DNA of 64,000 bases. Source: Adiantum capillus-veneris (lineage: Eukaryota; Streptophyta; Polypodiopsida; Polypodiales; Pteridaceae). Shown in pieces: positions 1-10,740 of this stretch. The notes beneath the pieces were generated by a model. The model was given only the letters and a program-made list of their open reading frames with translations. It was not told where the DNA came from and did not search any database. The translations under genes were made by a program, and so were the position numbers. Location: contig CM043952.1 in NCBI GenBank assembly GCA_014529385.2, positions 149,449,057-149,513,056 of the forward strand. The letters are read 5' to 3'. Position 1 is the first letter of the stretch, and each line of letters begins with the position of its first letter.

Positions 1-1474
1 TGACTTCTGCAAGTCCGGCAAAGTCAAATCTGGTCCTGTAGTGAATTTCTCTTTCAATGTCTGAAAGGCAGTCACCTCTGTGGGTCCCCACGAAAAAGGT
101 ACTCCTTTCTGTGTCAAGGTATGCAAAGGGGAAGCAACCGCTGCAAACTTTCGTATGAACCGCTTGTATTACGAACACAGTCCCAAGAAGCTTCTAACTT
201 CATGGACATTCCTCAAATCGGGCCAATCACGGATAGTCTCTATCTTGGCCGGGTTCATTTTCACTCCTGCTGTGCTGCTGACACAATGTGTCCCAAAAAG
301 TGTATCTCTGGTAGGAAAAATTCACTTTTCTTAGCATTAATCACTAATGTGTGATCTCGTAATACCTGAAAGACTTGAAGCAGATGATCTCTGTGTTCTG
401 CCTCATTCTTGGAGAAAACAATGATGTCGTCAAAGAAAGTGCCAACAAATAGCCTGTACTCTCGAAAAATCCTGTCCATCATCCGGTTAAATGTCGTAGA
501 AGCATTGGCTAAGCCAAAAGGCATCACCAAAAACTCAAATAACCCAAAAGTCGTCCGAAAAGCTGTCTTTTAGACATCTCCTGGCACTTTCCTGATCTGA
601 TGATATCCACTCTTCAAGTCAATCCTGCTAAAGCACGAGGATCCCTGTAACCTATCGAGTATATCATCGATCTTAGGAATCGGAAGTCTGTTCTTGATGG
701 TGATTTCGTTGAGAGTGCTATAATCGATGCACATTCTCCAAGATCCGTCTTTCTTCAAAACCAACAACACTGGAGAGCAATACGGTGAAGTACTAGGCTG
801 GACAAGACCCTTTTCCAAGAGGTCTTTCACTGAGTTCATAATCTTTTCATTCTGTACTCGGCTCACACGATAAGGTGGCCGATTCGGTGGCGTGCTTCCA
901 GATATCAGATCAATAGTATGATCTGAAGCAAATGATCTCTATGTTCTGTCTCATTCTTGGAGAAAACAATGATATCGTCAAAGAAAGTGCCAACAAATAG
1001 CCTGTACTCTCGAAAAATCCTGTCCATCATCCAGTTAAATATCGCAGGAGCGTTGGTTAGGCCAAAAGGCATCAGCAAAAACTCAAATAACCCAAAATTC
1101 GTCCAAAAGGCTATCTTGTAGACGTCTAGCGGCGCGATTCGGGTCTGATTATATTCACTCTTCAGATCAATCCTGCTAAAGCACGAGGATCCCTGTAATC
1201 TATCGAGTATATCATAGATCCTAGGAATCGGAAATCTGTTCTTGATGGCGATTTTGTTGAGAGCTCTATAATCGATGCACATTCTCCAAGATCCGTCTTT
1301 CTTTAAAACCAACAACACTGGAGAGCAATATGGTGAAGTACTAGGCTGGACAAGACCCTTTTCGAAGAGGTCTTTCACCTGGTTCATAATCTCTTAGTTC
1401 TGTGCTCGGCTCACATGGTAAGGTGGCCGGTTCGGTGGTGTGCTTCCAGGAATCAGATCAATGGTATGATCTTC
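1..1474 (-). pseudogene. Element C reverse transcriptase region with internal tandem duplication
   Basis: Translation of the minus strand gives typical gypsy reverse transcriptase: the segment [16 protein letters not shown], then [10 protein letters not shown], then MPFGL and the catalytic FFDD motif in GTFFDDIIVFSK. The order is interrupted: after HRDHLLQ (near 930) the reading restarts at the protease/RT junction instead of continuing. Segment 376-923 is a repeat of 924-1471 at a period of about 548 bases. Each copy is separately mutated (the copy at 376-923 has a stop in place of the tyrosine/lysine run near 570; the copy at 924-1471 has changed residues such as LKSEYNQT). Leftward, 1-375 covers the later RT and its connection to RNase H. 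Confidence 0.85.
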
Positions 1475-1935
1475 AGGACGAGCAGGTGGTAACTCGCCTG
1501 GTTGGCCCTCTGAAAAGCAATTGGCACGAGTGTGGAGGAAATCTTGGCGTTCTTTTGTTCAGGTCAAAAACATATTCGACCTTATCCGTCGTTCAGTTCT
1601 ATCCCGAAAAAGGGAGTAAAGAAGCTGAAATTCATCAAGTACAATCTCTAAGCCCTTCATTTGTCAAAGTCGCATTCTCGGCCCAATAGTCAACCACGGC
1701 GTTGTTGTTGTGGTACCAAGGGATTTCGAGTAGAACGTCACAATCTTCCAAGGAAATTACGTAAAACTCCCTGTGCCCTAAACACCCGTGTCATTGCAAA
1801 CGAAGTTTGCCAATGCTAGGTGTAATGGCAACATCCCGTCCGGGTGCCACTCGAACTATCTCCGCCTGTGGCCTCAGCCTGTCGGACGTAATTCCAAATT
1901 GAGCCGCCAATTGAAGAAGTTGGCCTTGTCTCCTT
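1475..1935 (-). pseudogene. Element C protease-region remnant
   Basis: The minus strand retains pieces homologous to the retropepsin domain of the sibling elements, such as the segment read as GAKANF-like residues near 1890-1930 and the LDVKL/valine-rich stretch near 1640. It is full of frame changes. The acidic catalytic position found as FDGGA in element A is not readable here. It lies between the gag end and the RT start, as expected for the gag-PR-RT order. Confidence 0.55.
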
Positions 1936-3600
1936 CAAAAGAGCTTCCTGATCTTTCTTTTTGCCCTAAAAACGAAAAAGTTTGTACTTTCATTCATTTG
2001 ATTCGGTTCAGGCCTTTTATCTGCCTTTTCTTCCACGTTCCTTAGCTGCTCTTGAATTCTCAGGCCTTTCGTCGTCCTTGTCGTTCTGTTCAAGCAGTGA
2101 TCTCGAATCTCTGTAGGTAGACCCAAGGTAAACTGCTCAATCTGTTCCTTGAACGAGATCTTCTTAAATGAAGAGGCGGGTAGAAAAGAGCTCCAGAATC
2201 TCTCGCAATAAGCGTCCACTGTATCTTTCTTGGTCATTTGAAGATGGTTCCAAGCAGTTCGAATGTCGCGTTTGTACTCTCGAGTCAGCCATGAAGAAAT
2301 AAAAAGCCTTTTGAATTTCAGCCATTTAACTGGCGCTGTCTTGCTTAATAGAAGCCTGGACAACCAAGTTCGAGCATTCCCCTTAAAATAAGAGGCAGCT
2401 CTCCGAATCTTAGAGTGCTCTGAGTAACGCCCTCCCGCGAAAGCAATGTGAAACTGCTGTACAAAAGACAAAGCCTTCGAAGCATCTCTATACTTGAAAA
2501 AGTGTTAAATTTAATTGATTGTCCACCTTCCTTAAACTCTCGAACTTTCTTGCTTTTGTCTTCCAGAAAGTCGTATTGGTTGGCTTTATAAAAATTCTTC
2601 TTCTTTGCATAAAAGTTGCTGTCGTCAGAGTCTGAACTGTCTGTAGACGACTCCTTTGTAGAACTGTCACTCACGGGGCGAGATTTAGACTTCTTTGTCA
2701 TTTTCTTGCCCTTTCCGAAGCGTTGTTTCTTGCTTCGCTTTTTGCCTTTTCGGTCTTCTTCGCTCGAGTCAGATGAGCTAGAAGAACTATTAGAAGAAGA
2801 AGAAGAACTGGGTACTCCTTCAAATTAAACACGCTTCTTTTGTTTCTTTGCCTTTTCAAACTTTCCATAAAAGTTGCTGTCGTCAGAGTCTGAACTGTCT
2901 TAGACGAGTCCTCTGTAGAACTATCACTCACGGGGCGAGATTGAGACTTCTTTGTCTTTTTCTTGCCCTTTCCAAAGTGTTGCTTCTTGCTTCGCTTTTT
3001 GCCTTTCGGTCTTCTTCGCTCGAGTCAGATGAGCTAGAAGAAGAAGAAGAAGAAGAAGAAGAAGAAGAAGAACTGGGTACTCCTTCAAATTGGACACGCT
3101 TCTTATGTTTCTTTGCCTTTTCAAATGTTGATTGACGACCCAAATAACCGGGGAAGTCAGTGCCTTTCTTCTGCTTTTTGCCGTGCTTTTTAACTTTGTT
3201 CTGCGCGCCAAAAAGCTGAGCAATTTGTGTATCAACCACCTCTTCTAATTCCTTCTCTGAAAACTTCTTGGGAGCAGGAGGTTTCTTGAGAGCGGGTTTT
3301 GGGGGTGGTGTTGTGGTTTTCTGCCACTAGGTGTGCACCTCCTCCAAAGAGGTCTTGCTCATAAATTTTGCCATCTTCGGGTCCTTGGCAAAATTAAGCA
3401 TCATCTTTGTTGCATCGGCGATCAATTGACGACGCTCCATCTCTCAACGCTTCTCCTGAGTAGGCCGAGGCGGGTCATACTCCTTGCCTGAATCTTCGTT
3501 GTGATCCCTTCCCGCATCTCCGAATGCAGAGGGAGTCGACTGATCCTTGTCTGAAGCCATAGGTGCCGCAGAAAAAAATTAGGGATCAGATTTTCCGTAG
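1936..3600 (-). pseudogene. Element C gag (degenerate)
   Basis: The minus-strand reading frames match the gag of siblings D and A. From the N-terminus there is a region ending in KPALKKP-like sequence, a lysine-rich segment, a long serine tract (SSSSSS, coded around 3020-3070), and a second Ser/Asp-rich tract. Then follows the conserved capsid-like part with DFLEDKSKKVREFKEGG, FAGGRYSEHSKIRRAASYF, WLKFKRLFISSWLTREY and YCERFWSSFLPASSFKKI (about 2470-2070). The serine/acidic tract appears twice (2690-2790 and 2880-3060), suggesting a small internal duplication. Stops and frameshifts separate the blocks. The zinc knuckle found in D is missing. Confidence 0.8.
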
Positions 3601-3616
3601 GAGAGAAATCGGCCGT

Positions 3617-3628
3617 GCTCTGATACCA
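3617..3628 (-). promoter_or_regulatory. Primer-binding site of element C (initiator tRNA-Met type)
   Basis: The minus strand reads TGGTATCAGAGC, the standard plant initiator tRNA-Met primer site. One base separates it from the LTR end (…TTACA). Confidence 0.9.
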
Positions 3629-3629
3629 C

Positions 3630-4359
3630 TGTAACAGACTTGGACACTCCAAGTCAAGAATCTACCGCAACAGCACCAAATAACCACTTCAACACTGTCC
3701 ACAACTCACAATTTAATTCGACAATGGCCCGGTGGAGTTTCGTGCCTAGAGATATTGGCCCCAAAGACTGGCGCCCCTTTCGGTATTTCTTTTTGTATTA
3801 ATCTGAGTTCAAAGTACAAGAGTGCGGCCATGCGCTCACACTCAAACTCTGCGTGCAGATGCTTTGAGTTGTGAGAGGCCTGCTCACATATTTAAAGTTA
3901 CAAGGGTTGCTAAAAGCAGAGCCCCAAAAGCTGAAATCAAAAGCTTCAAGTAAAAGCTTTGAAAATAAAGCAAAAGTTCTTCCTCTCTCTTTCTTTTAAT
4001 AAATAAAGCAGAGGGGCTTTCTCTTTCTCTCTCTCTTGCTAAAATAAAGCAAAGAGGGTTCTCTCTCTCTTTCTCAGCAATTTGCGCAGAAAAAGCAACG
4101 CCAAAAAGCTGCCCAGCTTTTCGTAAATCACGCTGATGTCCATACAGCAGGCTACATGTCAGCCCGCTACGTTAGCAAATCAGGGTTAGGGTTAGGGTTA
4201 GCGCAGAATTCGGGTTTCTGATTTTAGGGTTAGGGTTTTAGCAGAATTAGGGTTTTTGGTTTAAGGGTTAGGGTTTTGGCAGAATTAGGGTTTTTGGTTT
4301 TAGGGTTAGGGTTTCAACAGAATTAGGGTTTTTGGCAGCCACGTCATCACTTTGTGACA
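3630..4359 (-). repeat. 5' LTR of element C (type I U3 with telobox array)
   Basis: The LTR reads TGTCACAAAG…TTACA on the minus strand. The R/U5 half (3630-3800) is shared with all family members and contains the block CCGAAAGGGGCGCCAGTC. The U3 half carries about ten TTAGGG units on the plus strand (4184-4336), so the LTR sense strand shows repeated AAACCCTAA-type teloboxes. Runs of CT/GA and AAATAAAGC lie between 3960 and 4080. Confidence 0.85.
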
Positions 4360-4700
4360 GATGCCCAAAAAAAGAGCCTCAAAAGCTGAAAATTAAGCTT
4401 TAAAAAAAATAAAGCAAGGCTCTCTCTCTCACAAGCTTTGCTTGTGAAATTAAAGCAACTTCTTGCGTAGCTTTTTTTTCCCCCAAGCATTGCGTAGATT
4501 CTTACGTAGCCAATAACTGCCGCTACCGTCCGTACGCTGCTGCCACGTGTCAGCAGCCCCGCGTTTTGCATCGGATTTTTCCGGGTAGCCGTTCGGCAAA
4601 GCCACGTCAGCATGCAACCCGCATTTCCGGGACCAGCAAGGCTGGTGTGTGTGTGCGCCTGCTGCCCACTGGCCACTGGCCACGTCAGTGGTTTGTGACA
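4360..4700 (-). repeat. 3' LTR of element A, U3 part only
   Basis: This matches 32780-33108 of the 5' LTR of A, including the gatgcccaaaa start, the GCTTTGCTTGT segment, the GCAACCCGCA segment and the terminal GGTTTGTGACA. It is interrupted on the left by the 5' LTR of element C. A purine-rich tract (minus-strand AAGACGGGGGTA, 4701-4712) precedes the LTR start, as expected for the plus-strand primer site. Confidence 0.85.
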
Positions 4701-5271
4701 TACCCCCGTCTTGAAAGCATTGTAATCACCCTTGATTACGCTTGCAAAACAGACAGAAGCCATAAATTGTTTTAGCAGACACTGATTGTTAGTACCGATG
4801 CACTAGGAACACACATCTAGCACATGTACCAAGCGACAGTCACATCACACGACATCACATGACAAATCACATTCAACATTCATTCGGATCTCAGACCATA
4901 ATTTATCGGCAATGCAATTAGCAATCGCATCTAGATCCACTCAGGACCTCATAGATGCCCAATTGACTAATCCCTATTGCAACCATGTCTATCGAGATCA
5001 TTCAGACCAAAATGCTGCAGTCATTTCGTCTATTAGTTCCCTGCACCTAAACAAGTCAAGAACAAATCAGTATCATATTATCGGGAATTCCAGTTTATAA
5101 AGTCATTACAGTAGAATATTGTCAGCTCTCAGTATCCCTGAAGCTCATACTCCCCTCTTGTGCATACCCACTGCACCAGATGCTCGGTCAAGGTGAATTC
5201 GGGGTTCCATTTGGAATAGACTATGCTAAACCAAAAGCTTCAAGGTAAAGTTTCACAATCTGAGGAGTATC
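4701..5271 (-). other. 3' untranslated region of element A
   Basis: This stretch between the end of pol and the 3' LTR has no credible gene. It is the reverse complement of the equivalent region of B (10903-11469), sharing the CTTGAAGCTTTTGGTTTAGCATAG segment, the repeated CATCACATGACA-type motifs (4840-4875) and the polypurine tract. It ends at 5271, where element B is inserted. Confidence 0.8.
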
Positions 5272-5924
5272 TGTCACAACTCGGTGACGTGGCTGCCCAG
5301 TACACACACACACCCTCTGGCAAGGACCCCCTTGCAGAAATGATGACATGGCAGGCTGACACAGACAGCCCTAAAATGCTAACGTGGCAAATTGTACGGT
5401 AATTTTCGGAAAAAACGGATTGGCTGACATGTGGCAGGCTATACGGATGCCTGCGTTTTGTGGCGGATTTTGTGGCAACAGGAAAAGCAGCACCAGCTTT
5501 TGGGTTGCTTTATTTTTGGCTACGCAATTAGAGAGAGAGAGAGAAAGAGAGCTTTTGCCTTATTTCTCTCAACACTCAAGAGAGAGAGTGCTCGTGAGAG
5601 AGAAACAGGCTTTTGATTTTCAGCTTTTGGGACTTTGCTTTTGGCATCCCTTGTAGACTCTTTAAATACGTGGGCAGGCTTCCCACTTCTTAGAGCATTT
5701 GGACGCAGAGCCTGAGAGTGAGAGCCTCCCACTTGATTGTACTTTTGCAACAGATTAATACAAAAAGAAATACCGAAAGGGGCGCCAGTCTTTGGGGCCA
5801 ATATCTCTAGGCGCAAAACTCTACCGGGCGAGTGTCGAATTAATTGTGAACTGTGAACTGTTTTGAAGTGATTTATTGTGGTGTCGCGGTAGATTCTCGA
5901 CTTGGAGTGTCCAAGTCTGTTACA
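5272..5924 (+). repeat. 5' LTR of element B (type III U3)
   Basis: It starts TGTCACAACTCGG and ends TTACA. A TATA-like TTTAAATA lies at 5660-5668. The shared block CCGAAAGGGGCGCCAGTC follows at about 5774-5791, then the U5 ending in GTCCAAGTCTGTTACA. A GA run sits at 5529-5550. Confidence 0.9.
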
Positions 5925-5925
5925 A

Positions 5926-5937
5926 TGGTATCATAGT
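5926..5937 (+). promoter_or_regulatory. Primer-binding site of element B, mutated
   Basis: It reads TGGTATCATAGT, a decayed form of TGGTATCAGAGC, one base after the LTR. Confidence 0.8.
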
Positions 5938-5987
5938 ACGGCCGATTTCTCTTCTACGGGAAATCCGATCCTTTTTACACGGCACTC

Positions 5988-7560
5988 ATGGCTTCAGATA
6001 GAGATCAGTCAACTTCCTCTGCATCTGGAGATGCGGAAAGAGACCACAACGAAGATTCACGCGAGAAGTATGGCCCGCCTCCGCCTACGTAGGCGGAGAT
6101 CGAAGAGATGGACCGTCGATGATTGATCGGCGATGCAACAAAGATGATGCTCAATTTTGCGAAGGACTCGAAATTTGTAAAATTTATGAGCTAGACCTCC
6201 TGCGAGACGAGGTGCATGCACAGTGGCGGCAGACCACAGAACCACCCCTCAAACCGGCCCTGAAGAAACCTCCTACTCAAAGGATGTATACAAAGCAAGA
6301 ATTAGAAGAGGTGGTTGATGCACAAATTGCTCAGCTTTTTGACGCGCAGAACAAAGCTAAAAAGCACGACAAAAAGGAGAAGAAAGACGCCGACTTCCTA
6401 GGTTATTTGGGTCGTCAGTCTACATTTGAATCGGCAAGAAAGTAGAAGAAGCGTGTTCGATTTGAAGGAGTACCCAGTTCTTCTTCTTCTTCTTCTTCGA
6501 GTTCTTCTAGCTCCTCTGACTCGAGCGAAGAAGACAGAAAAGGCAAAAAGCGAAGCAAAAAGCAAAGCTTCGGAAAGGGCGAGAAAAAAGGCAAAGAAGC
6601 TTAAATCTCGCCGAGTTGTTGACAGTTCTACAGAGGACTCGTCTTCAGATAGTTCGTACTCTGACGACAGCAGCTTCTACGCAAAGAAGAAGAATTTTTA
6701 TAAAGCCAACTAGTATGACTTTCTGGAAGATAAAAGCAAGAAAGTTCGAGAGTTTAAGGAAGGTGGACAGTCAATTAAATTTGACACATTTTCTGGTTAT
6801 AGAGATGCTTCGAAGGCTTTGTCTTTTATACAGCAGTTTGACATAGCTTTCTCAGGAGGGCGTTACTGAGAGCACTCCAAGATTCGAAGGGCTGCCTCTT
6901 ACTTTAAGGGAGATGCTCGAACTTGGTGGTCCACGCTTCTATTAAACAAGACAGCGCCAGTTAAATGATTGAAATTCAAAAGGCTTTTTATTTCTTCTTG
7001 GCTGACTCGAGAGTATGAACGCGACATGCGAACTGCTTGGAACCATCTTCGGATGGCCAAGAAGGATACAGTGGACGCTTATTGTGAGAGATTCTGGAGC
7101 TCTTTTCTACCCGCCTCTTCTTTTAAGAAGATCTCGTTCAAAGAACAGATTGAGCGGTTTACTTCCTATAGAGATCCGAGATCACTGCTTAGAACAAAAG
7201 TCAGCTTTCATTCAGGTGCTGATGAGCCGTTCGAAACGGGGTTTTGCTATTCACTCAGGCAGTTTGACCTACCCCACAGATGAAATCATGACACAAAGGG
7301 CCAAACAGACTTCAAAAAATGAAAGTAGAAAGAGATGGAGCAACCCAAAAAAGAAAGAAAAGGATGCATGACTCAAACTCACTCCCCAAGAGAGGGCTCT
7401 CTACATCAAGGAGGGGAAGTGCTTTGGATGCGGGAAATTGGGCATGAAGTGCCCAAAAAAGGCACCGAAAGAACAAACGACAAGCACGATGAAAGGCCCG
7501 ACAGTTCGAGAGCAGCTTAGGAACGTGAACAAAAAGGCAAGATGAAAACAAGGACCGGTT
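5988..7560 (+). pseudogene. Element B gag (degenerate)
   Basis: The likely start is ATG at 5988 (MASDRDQSTSS), since the same opening is visible in C and D. The stop at 6090 and others later break it. The order is: N-terminal acidic segment; KPALKKP and a lysine-rich stretch (6260-6400); serine tract (6475-6530); a second Ser/Asp tract (6620-6680); the capsid-like part with KVREFKEGG, KIRRAASYF, LFISSWLTREYE and FWSSFLPASSFKKI (6740-7150); and a C-terminal basic part with a damaged zinc knuckle (GKCFGCGKLG-like, about 7415-7445). Gag packages the RNA into virus-like particles; this copy cannot. Confidence 0.8.
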
Positions 7561-8200
7561 CCAGATTGCGTGGGTACTGATCCCAGCACGATGGACGAGA
7601 GTACAAAACTTTGCCGAGCTTGGGGCAAAGTGAAAGACCAAGAAGCCCTGATCTTTTGTGGTGGAGGAGCCAAGGCCAACTTCATTTCACCTGAATTGAC
7701 GACGCGGCTCGAGATCACTCTCGATCAAATGGGACCACTAGCAGAGGTAGTTCTAGCGGCACCCGGCAGGGACGTAATTACAGTTGTCATTGGCAAACTT
7801 TGGTTGCATTGTCAGGGGTATTTGGGGCATGAGGACTTCTACATAATGCCCTTGGAAGGTTGTGATGTCCTCTTGGGAATTCCCTGGTACCACAAGAACA
7901 CCGCCGTGGTCGACTATCGGGCGAGAAAAGCGACTTTGACTACAGAGAAGGGCAGAACCATTGTACTTGATGTAAAACTTAAGGGCGAGTCTGTCTCTAT
8001 TGTACTGGCTTCGGCCGTTTCAAAATTGATGAAAACCAATCTATTTGTTTACTTGATCTTTTTGAGAGAGTTGAATGACGAGAATAGGACAAATATGTCT
8101 AAATTTGATAAAGAACGGCAGGACTTTCTCCACACTCATGCCAATTACTTTTCAGAGAGCCTGCCAAGCGAGTTACCACCCGCTCATCATGAAGATCATA
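7561..8200 (+). pseudogene. Element B retropepsin domain, catalytic Asp lost
   Basis: It begins after the gag C-terminus and shows [18 protein letters not shown], then [11 protein letters not shown] where element A has [11 protein letters not shown], so the catalytic aspartate is replaced by cysteine. Later conserved parts are [16 protein letters not shown] (7850-7895), the flap-distal [11 protein letters not shown], and [13 protein letters not shown]. The reading frame continues open into RT up to the stop at 8518. The protease would cleave the Gag-Pol polyprotein. Confidence 0.85.
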
Positions 8201-9060
8201 CCATTGATCTAATACCTGGAAGCACACCACCGAACCGGCCACCTTACCGTGTGAGTCGAGCCCAGAATGAAGAAATTATGAACCAAGTGAAAGACCTCTT
8301 GGAAAAGGGTCTTGTCCAGCCTAGTACTTCACCGTATTGCTCTCCAGTGTTGTTGGTTTTGAAGAAAGACGGATCTTGGAGAATGTGCATCGATTATAGA
8401 GCTCTCAACAAAATCACCATCAAGAACAGATTTCCGATTCCTAGAATCGATGATATACTTGACCAACTTCAGGGTTCCTCGTACTTTAGCAGGATCGACT
8501 TGAAAAGTGGATATCGTTAGATCCAAATCGCGTTGGGAGATGTCTACAAGATAGCCTTTCGGACGACTTTTGGGTTATTTGAGTTTTTGGTGATGCCTTT
8601 TGGCCTAACCAATGCTCCCGCGACATTTAACTGGATGATGGACAGGATTTTTCAAGAGTACAGACTATTTGTTGGCACTTTCTTTGACGACATCATAGTT
8701 TTATCCAAGGATGAGGTAGAGCACAGAGAATATCTGCTTCAAGTCTTTTAGGCATTACGAGATCACAAGTTGGTGATTAATGCGAAGAAAAGTGAATTTT
8801 TCGTACCAGAGATACACTTTTTGGGACACGTTGTCTCAGCAGCGGAAGTGCAGATGGATCCGGCCAAGATAAAGACTATCCGTGATTGGCTCGATTTGAA
8901 GAATGTCCATGAAGTTAGAAGCTTCTTGGGATTGTGTTCGTACTACAGGTGGTTCATTAGAAAGTTTGCAGAGGTTGCTTCCCCTTTGCATATCTTGACA
9001 TAAAAAGGAGTCCCTTTCTCGTGGGGACCCAGAGAGGCGACTCCCTTCCAGACATTGAAA
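8200..9060 (+). pseudogene. Element B reverse transcriptase
   Basis: It starts with [20 protein letters not shown] and continues through [27 protein letters not shown] (stop TAG at 8518), TFGLFEFLVMPFGLTNAPATF, the catalytic GTFFDDIIVLSK (8668-8703; D-D pair intact), stop TAG at 8749, [34 protein letters not shown] and stop TAA at 9001. The sequence is that of the Ty3/gypsy RT family. Three in-frame stops make it inactive. Confidence 0.9.
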
Positions 9061-9480
9061 GAGCAATTGACTACGGGACCAATTTTGACTTTGCCGGGCT
9101 TGTAGAAGTCATTTGAAGTATATCGTGATGCTTGTGGTCGTAGTCTGGGTGCGGTCTTAATGCAAGAAGGCCATGTCATTGCCTACGAGAGCCGATTGTT
9201 CTCAAGGCCGGAATCGAGAGCACAGATTTATGAGAGAGAGCTTTTAGCGGTTATCCATTCTCTTCCTCAGTGGCGACATTACCTACTCGGAGCGGGTTTT
9301 ACCGTCTTTACAGACCATCAGAGTTTACGCTACTTCTTGTCACAAAAGCAGCTATCGGAAAAGCAAATGCGGTGGGCGAACTTCTTATCACAGTTTCACT
9401 TCCAGATTGTCCATGTGCAGGGACAAAAGAATTTGGTGGCAAATGCTTTGTCCCGGAAGCCGTTGGTTCTGGCTATTCCC
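9061..9480 (+). pseudogene. Element B RNase H domain
   Basis: It contains the first catalytic segment as YRDACGRSLGAVL (usually DASG/DACG), then GHVIAYESRLFSRPE, YERELLAVIHSL with the conserved glutamate, LGAGFTVFTDHQSLRYFL with the TDH motif, and KNLVANALSRKP at the C-terminal end. One stop lies upstream near 9110. Confidence 0.88.
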
Positions 9481-10740
9481 GCGATACATCATAGGAGCTT
9501 CGAGGATATGGTCGATCTGTATGCCACAAACACGGATTTTGTAGACATTTTCACACAGATACGGGATGGGGAGACAATAGCGGGATATTCCATTCGGGAT
9601 GGCTACTTGATAAGGAAAACCATGTTGTGCGTTACACAGCTGTTGAGGGAAAAGGTTAGGACCGAATACCATTGTCCACCTTTTACGGGTCACCGCGGCA
9701 TTGCTACCACCTTGAAAGGGGTAGAGAGATACTTGTTTTGACCGAGACTCAATAAGGATGTGGACGAGTTTGTGCGTAGTTGCTTGGTATGCCAGAAGGT
9801 CAAGTTTGACAGGCATGAAGCACAGGGATTGTTACAGCCTTTGCCCATACGAACCTGCCCCTGGGAAAGTATTGCAATGGATTTCATATTTGATCTCCCG
9901 AGAATACAGAGTGGTCGCGATGGTATTTGGACTGTTATTGACAGATTTAGCAAGCAAGCTCATTTCATTCCAGTGAAGAAAATAGTCAAGCCGGATCACT
10001 TAGCGAGACTGTTTGTGGTCTAGATCTTCAGATTACATGGCATGCTTGAGACGATTGTCTTCGACAGGGACCCTAGATTCACGAGTTTCTTTTGGAAGGC
10101 AATTTGGGAGAAGATTAGCACGCGGTTGCAGTTCTCGTCATCTTTCCACCGGCATACTGACGGACAATCTGAGATTGCCAATTCGGTGGTTTTAGATTTA
10201 TTGAAGTCTTATATCTTGGATCAGAAGACTCAATGGGAAAAGTATCTACCTTTGGTGGAATTTGCCTACAATAACACGGTACACTCTTCGACGGGGAAGG
10301 CGCCATTTGAGATTATTGAAGGTGCTGTGAAGGTTCCACCCTTCCTAAGCACGAAAGATAAGATTTTTGAAGCCGATGAGTACACACGAGGCTTGGACAC
10401 GGCTTTTGCCAAAGTCCGCGAGGCTTTGCAGAAATCTTAAGAAAGACAGAAAAAGGTAGCAGATCGCCATCGGCGCGATTTGAAATTGAAGGAGAAAGAT
10501 TGGGTGTTCTTACGTTTTGAGAAGGCACGCCTGAAAAAGAAGGAGGGAAAGGAGAAGCTATTTTCAAAGCTTAGTATGAGATACTACGGACCTTTCCAGA
10601 TCTCCGAAAAGATAAATGATGTTTCCTTTCGACTGAGACTGCTCGGAACTTGGATGATTCACAATGCATTTCATGTGAGTCACCTGAAGCCTTTTAAAGG
10701 TGACGTGCCTGAAGATGGGGAGCTTGATGAGCAACCCGAA
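9481..10740 (+). pseudogene. Element B integrase
   Basis: The N-terminal zinc-binding part shows H-x-H…C-x2-C in EYHCPPFTGHRG (9664-9699) and SCLVCQKVKF (9778-9807). The catalytic core shows AMDFIFDLP (about 9877-9903), FDRDPRFTS (10060-10086) and the DGQSEIANS segment (10159-10185), which supply the D, D and E positions. Then FAYNNTVHSSTGKAPFEI follows, and the C-terminal WVFLRFEKARLKKKEGKEKLF / YYGPFQI / AFHVSHLKPF segment typical of gypsy integrases. Stops: TGA near 9739, TAG 10021, TAA 10438. Confidence 0.9.

Larger units (their letters stand above)
1..4359 (-). mobile_element. Element C: Ty3/gypsy LTR retrotransposon, left part outside window
   Basis: Read right to left it has a 5' LTR (3630-4359), a primer-binding site complementary to plant initiator tRNA-Met, gag, a protease remnant and two successive copies of part of reverse transcriptase, then runs off the window. 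The right end falls inside the 3' LTR of element A: the LTR terminus TGTCACAAAG is followed at once by A-type LTR sequence starting in the middle (compare 32780), so C inserted into that LTR. The expected 5-bp target duplication next to it is gatgc (4360-4364); its partner lies outside the window. Many stops and frameshifts make it non-functional. Confidence 0.85.

Noticed and set aside
2616-2828. Plus-strand frames rich in Glu or Phe/Leu over the serine tract of gag (also 2848-3135, 22723-22989, 31715-32170)
   Set aside because: They are antisense to the serine/acidic tracts of gag on the minus strand, which has the conserved residues.
4184-4336. Interstitial telomere or chromosome end
   Set aside because: TTAGGG units are interrupted by element-specific spacers and lie at the same place in three LTRs, so they belong to U3.
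3630-4700. A single 1.07-kb LTR shared by two elements
   Set aside because: It contains two LTR starts (4359 and 4700) and two different U3 types, and is better explained by C inserted in the 3' LTR of A.
7312-7718. Minus-strand frames of about 105 codons in element B
   Set aside because: Antisense to the gag/protease of B, where the plus strand shows the family motifs.
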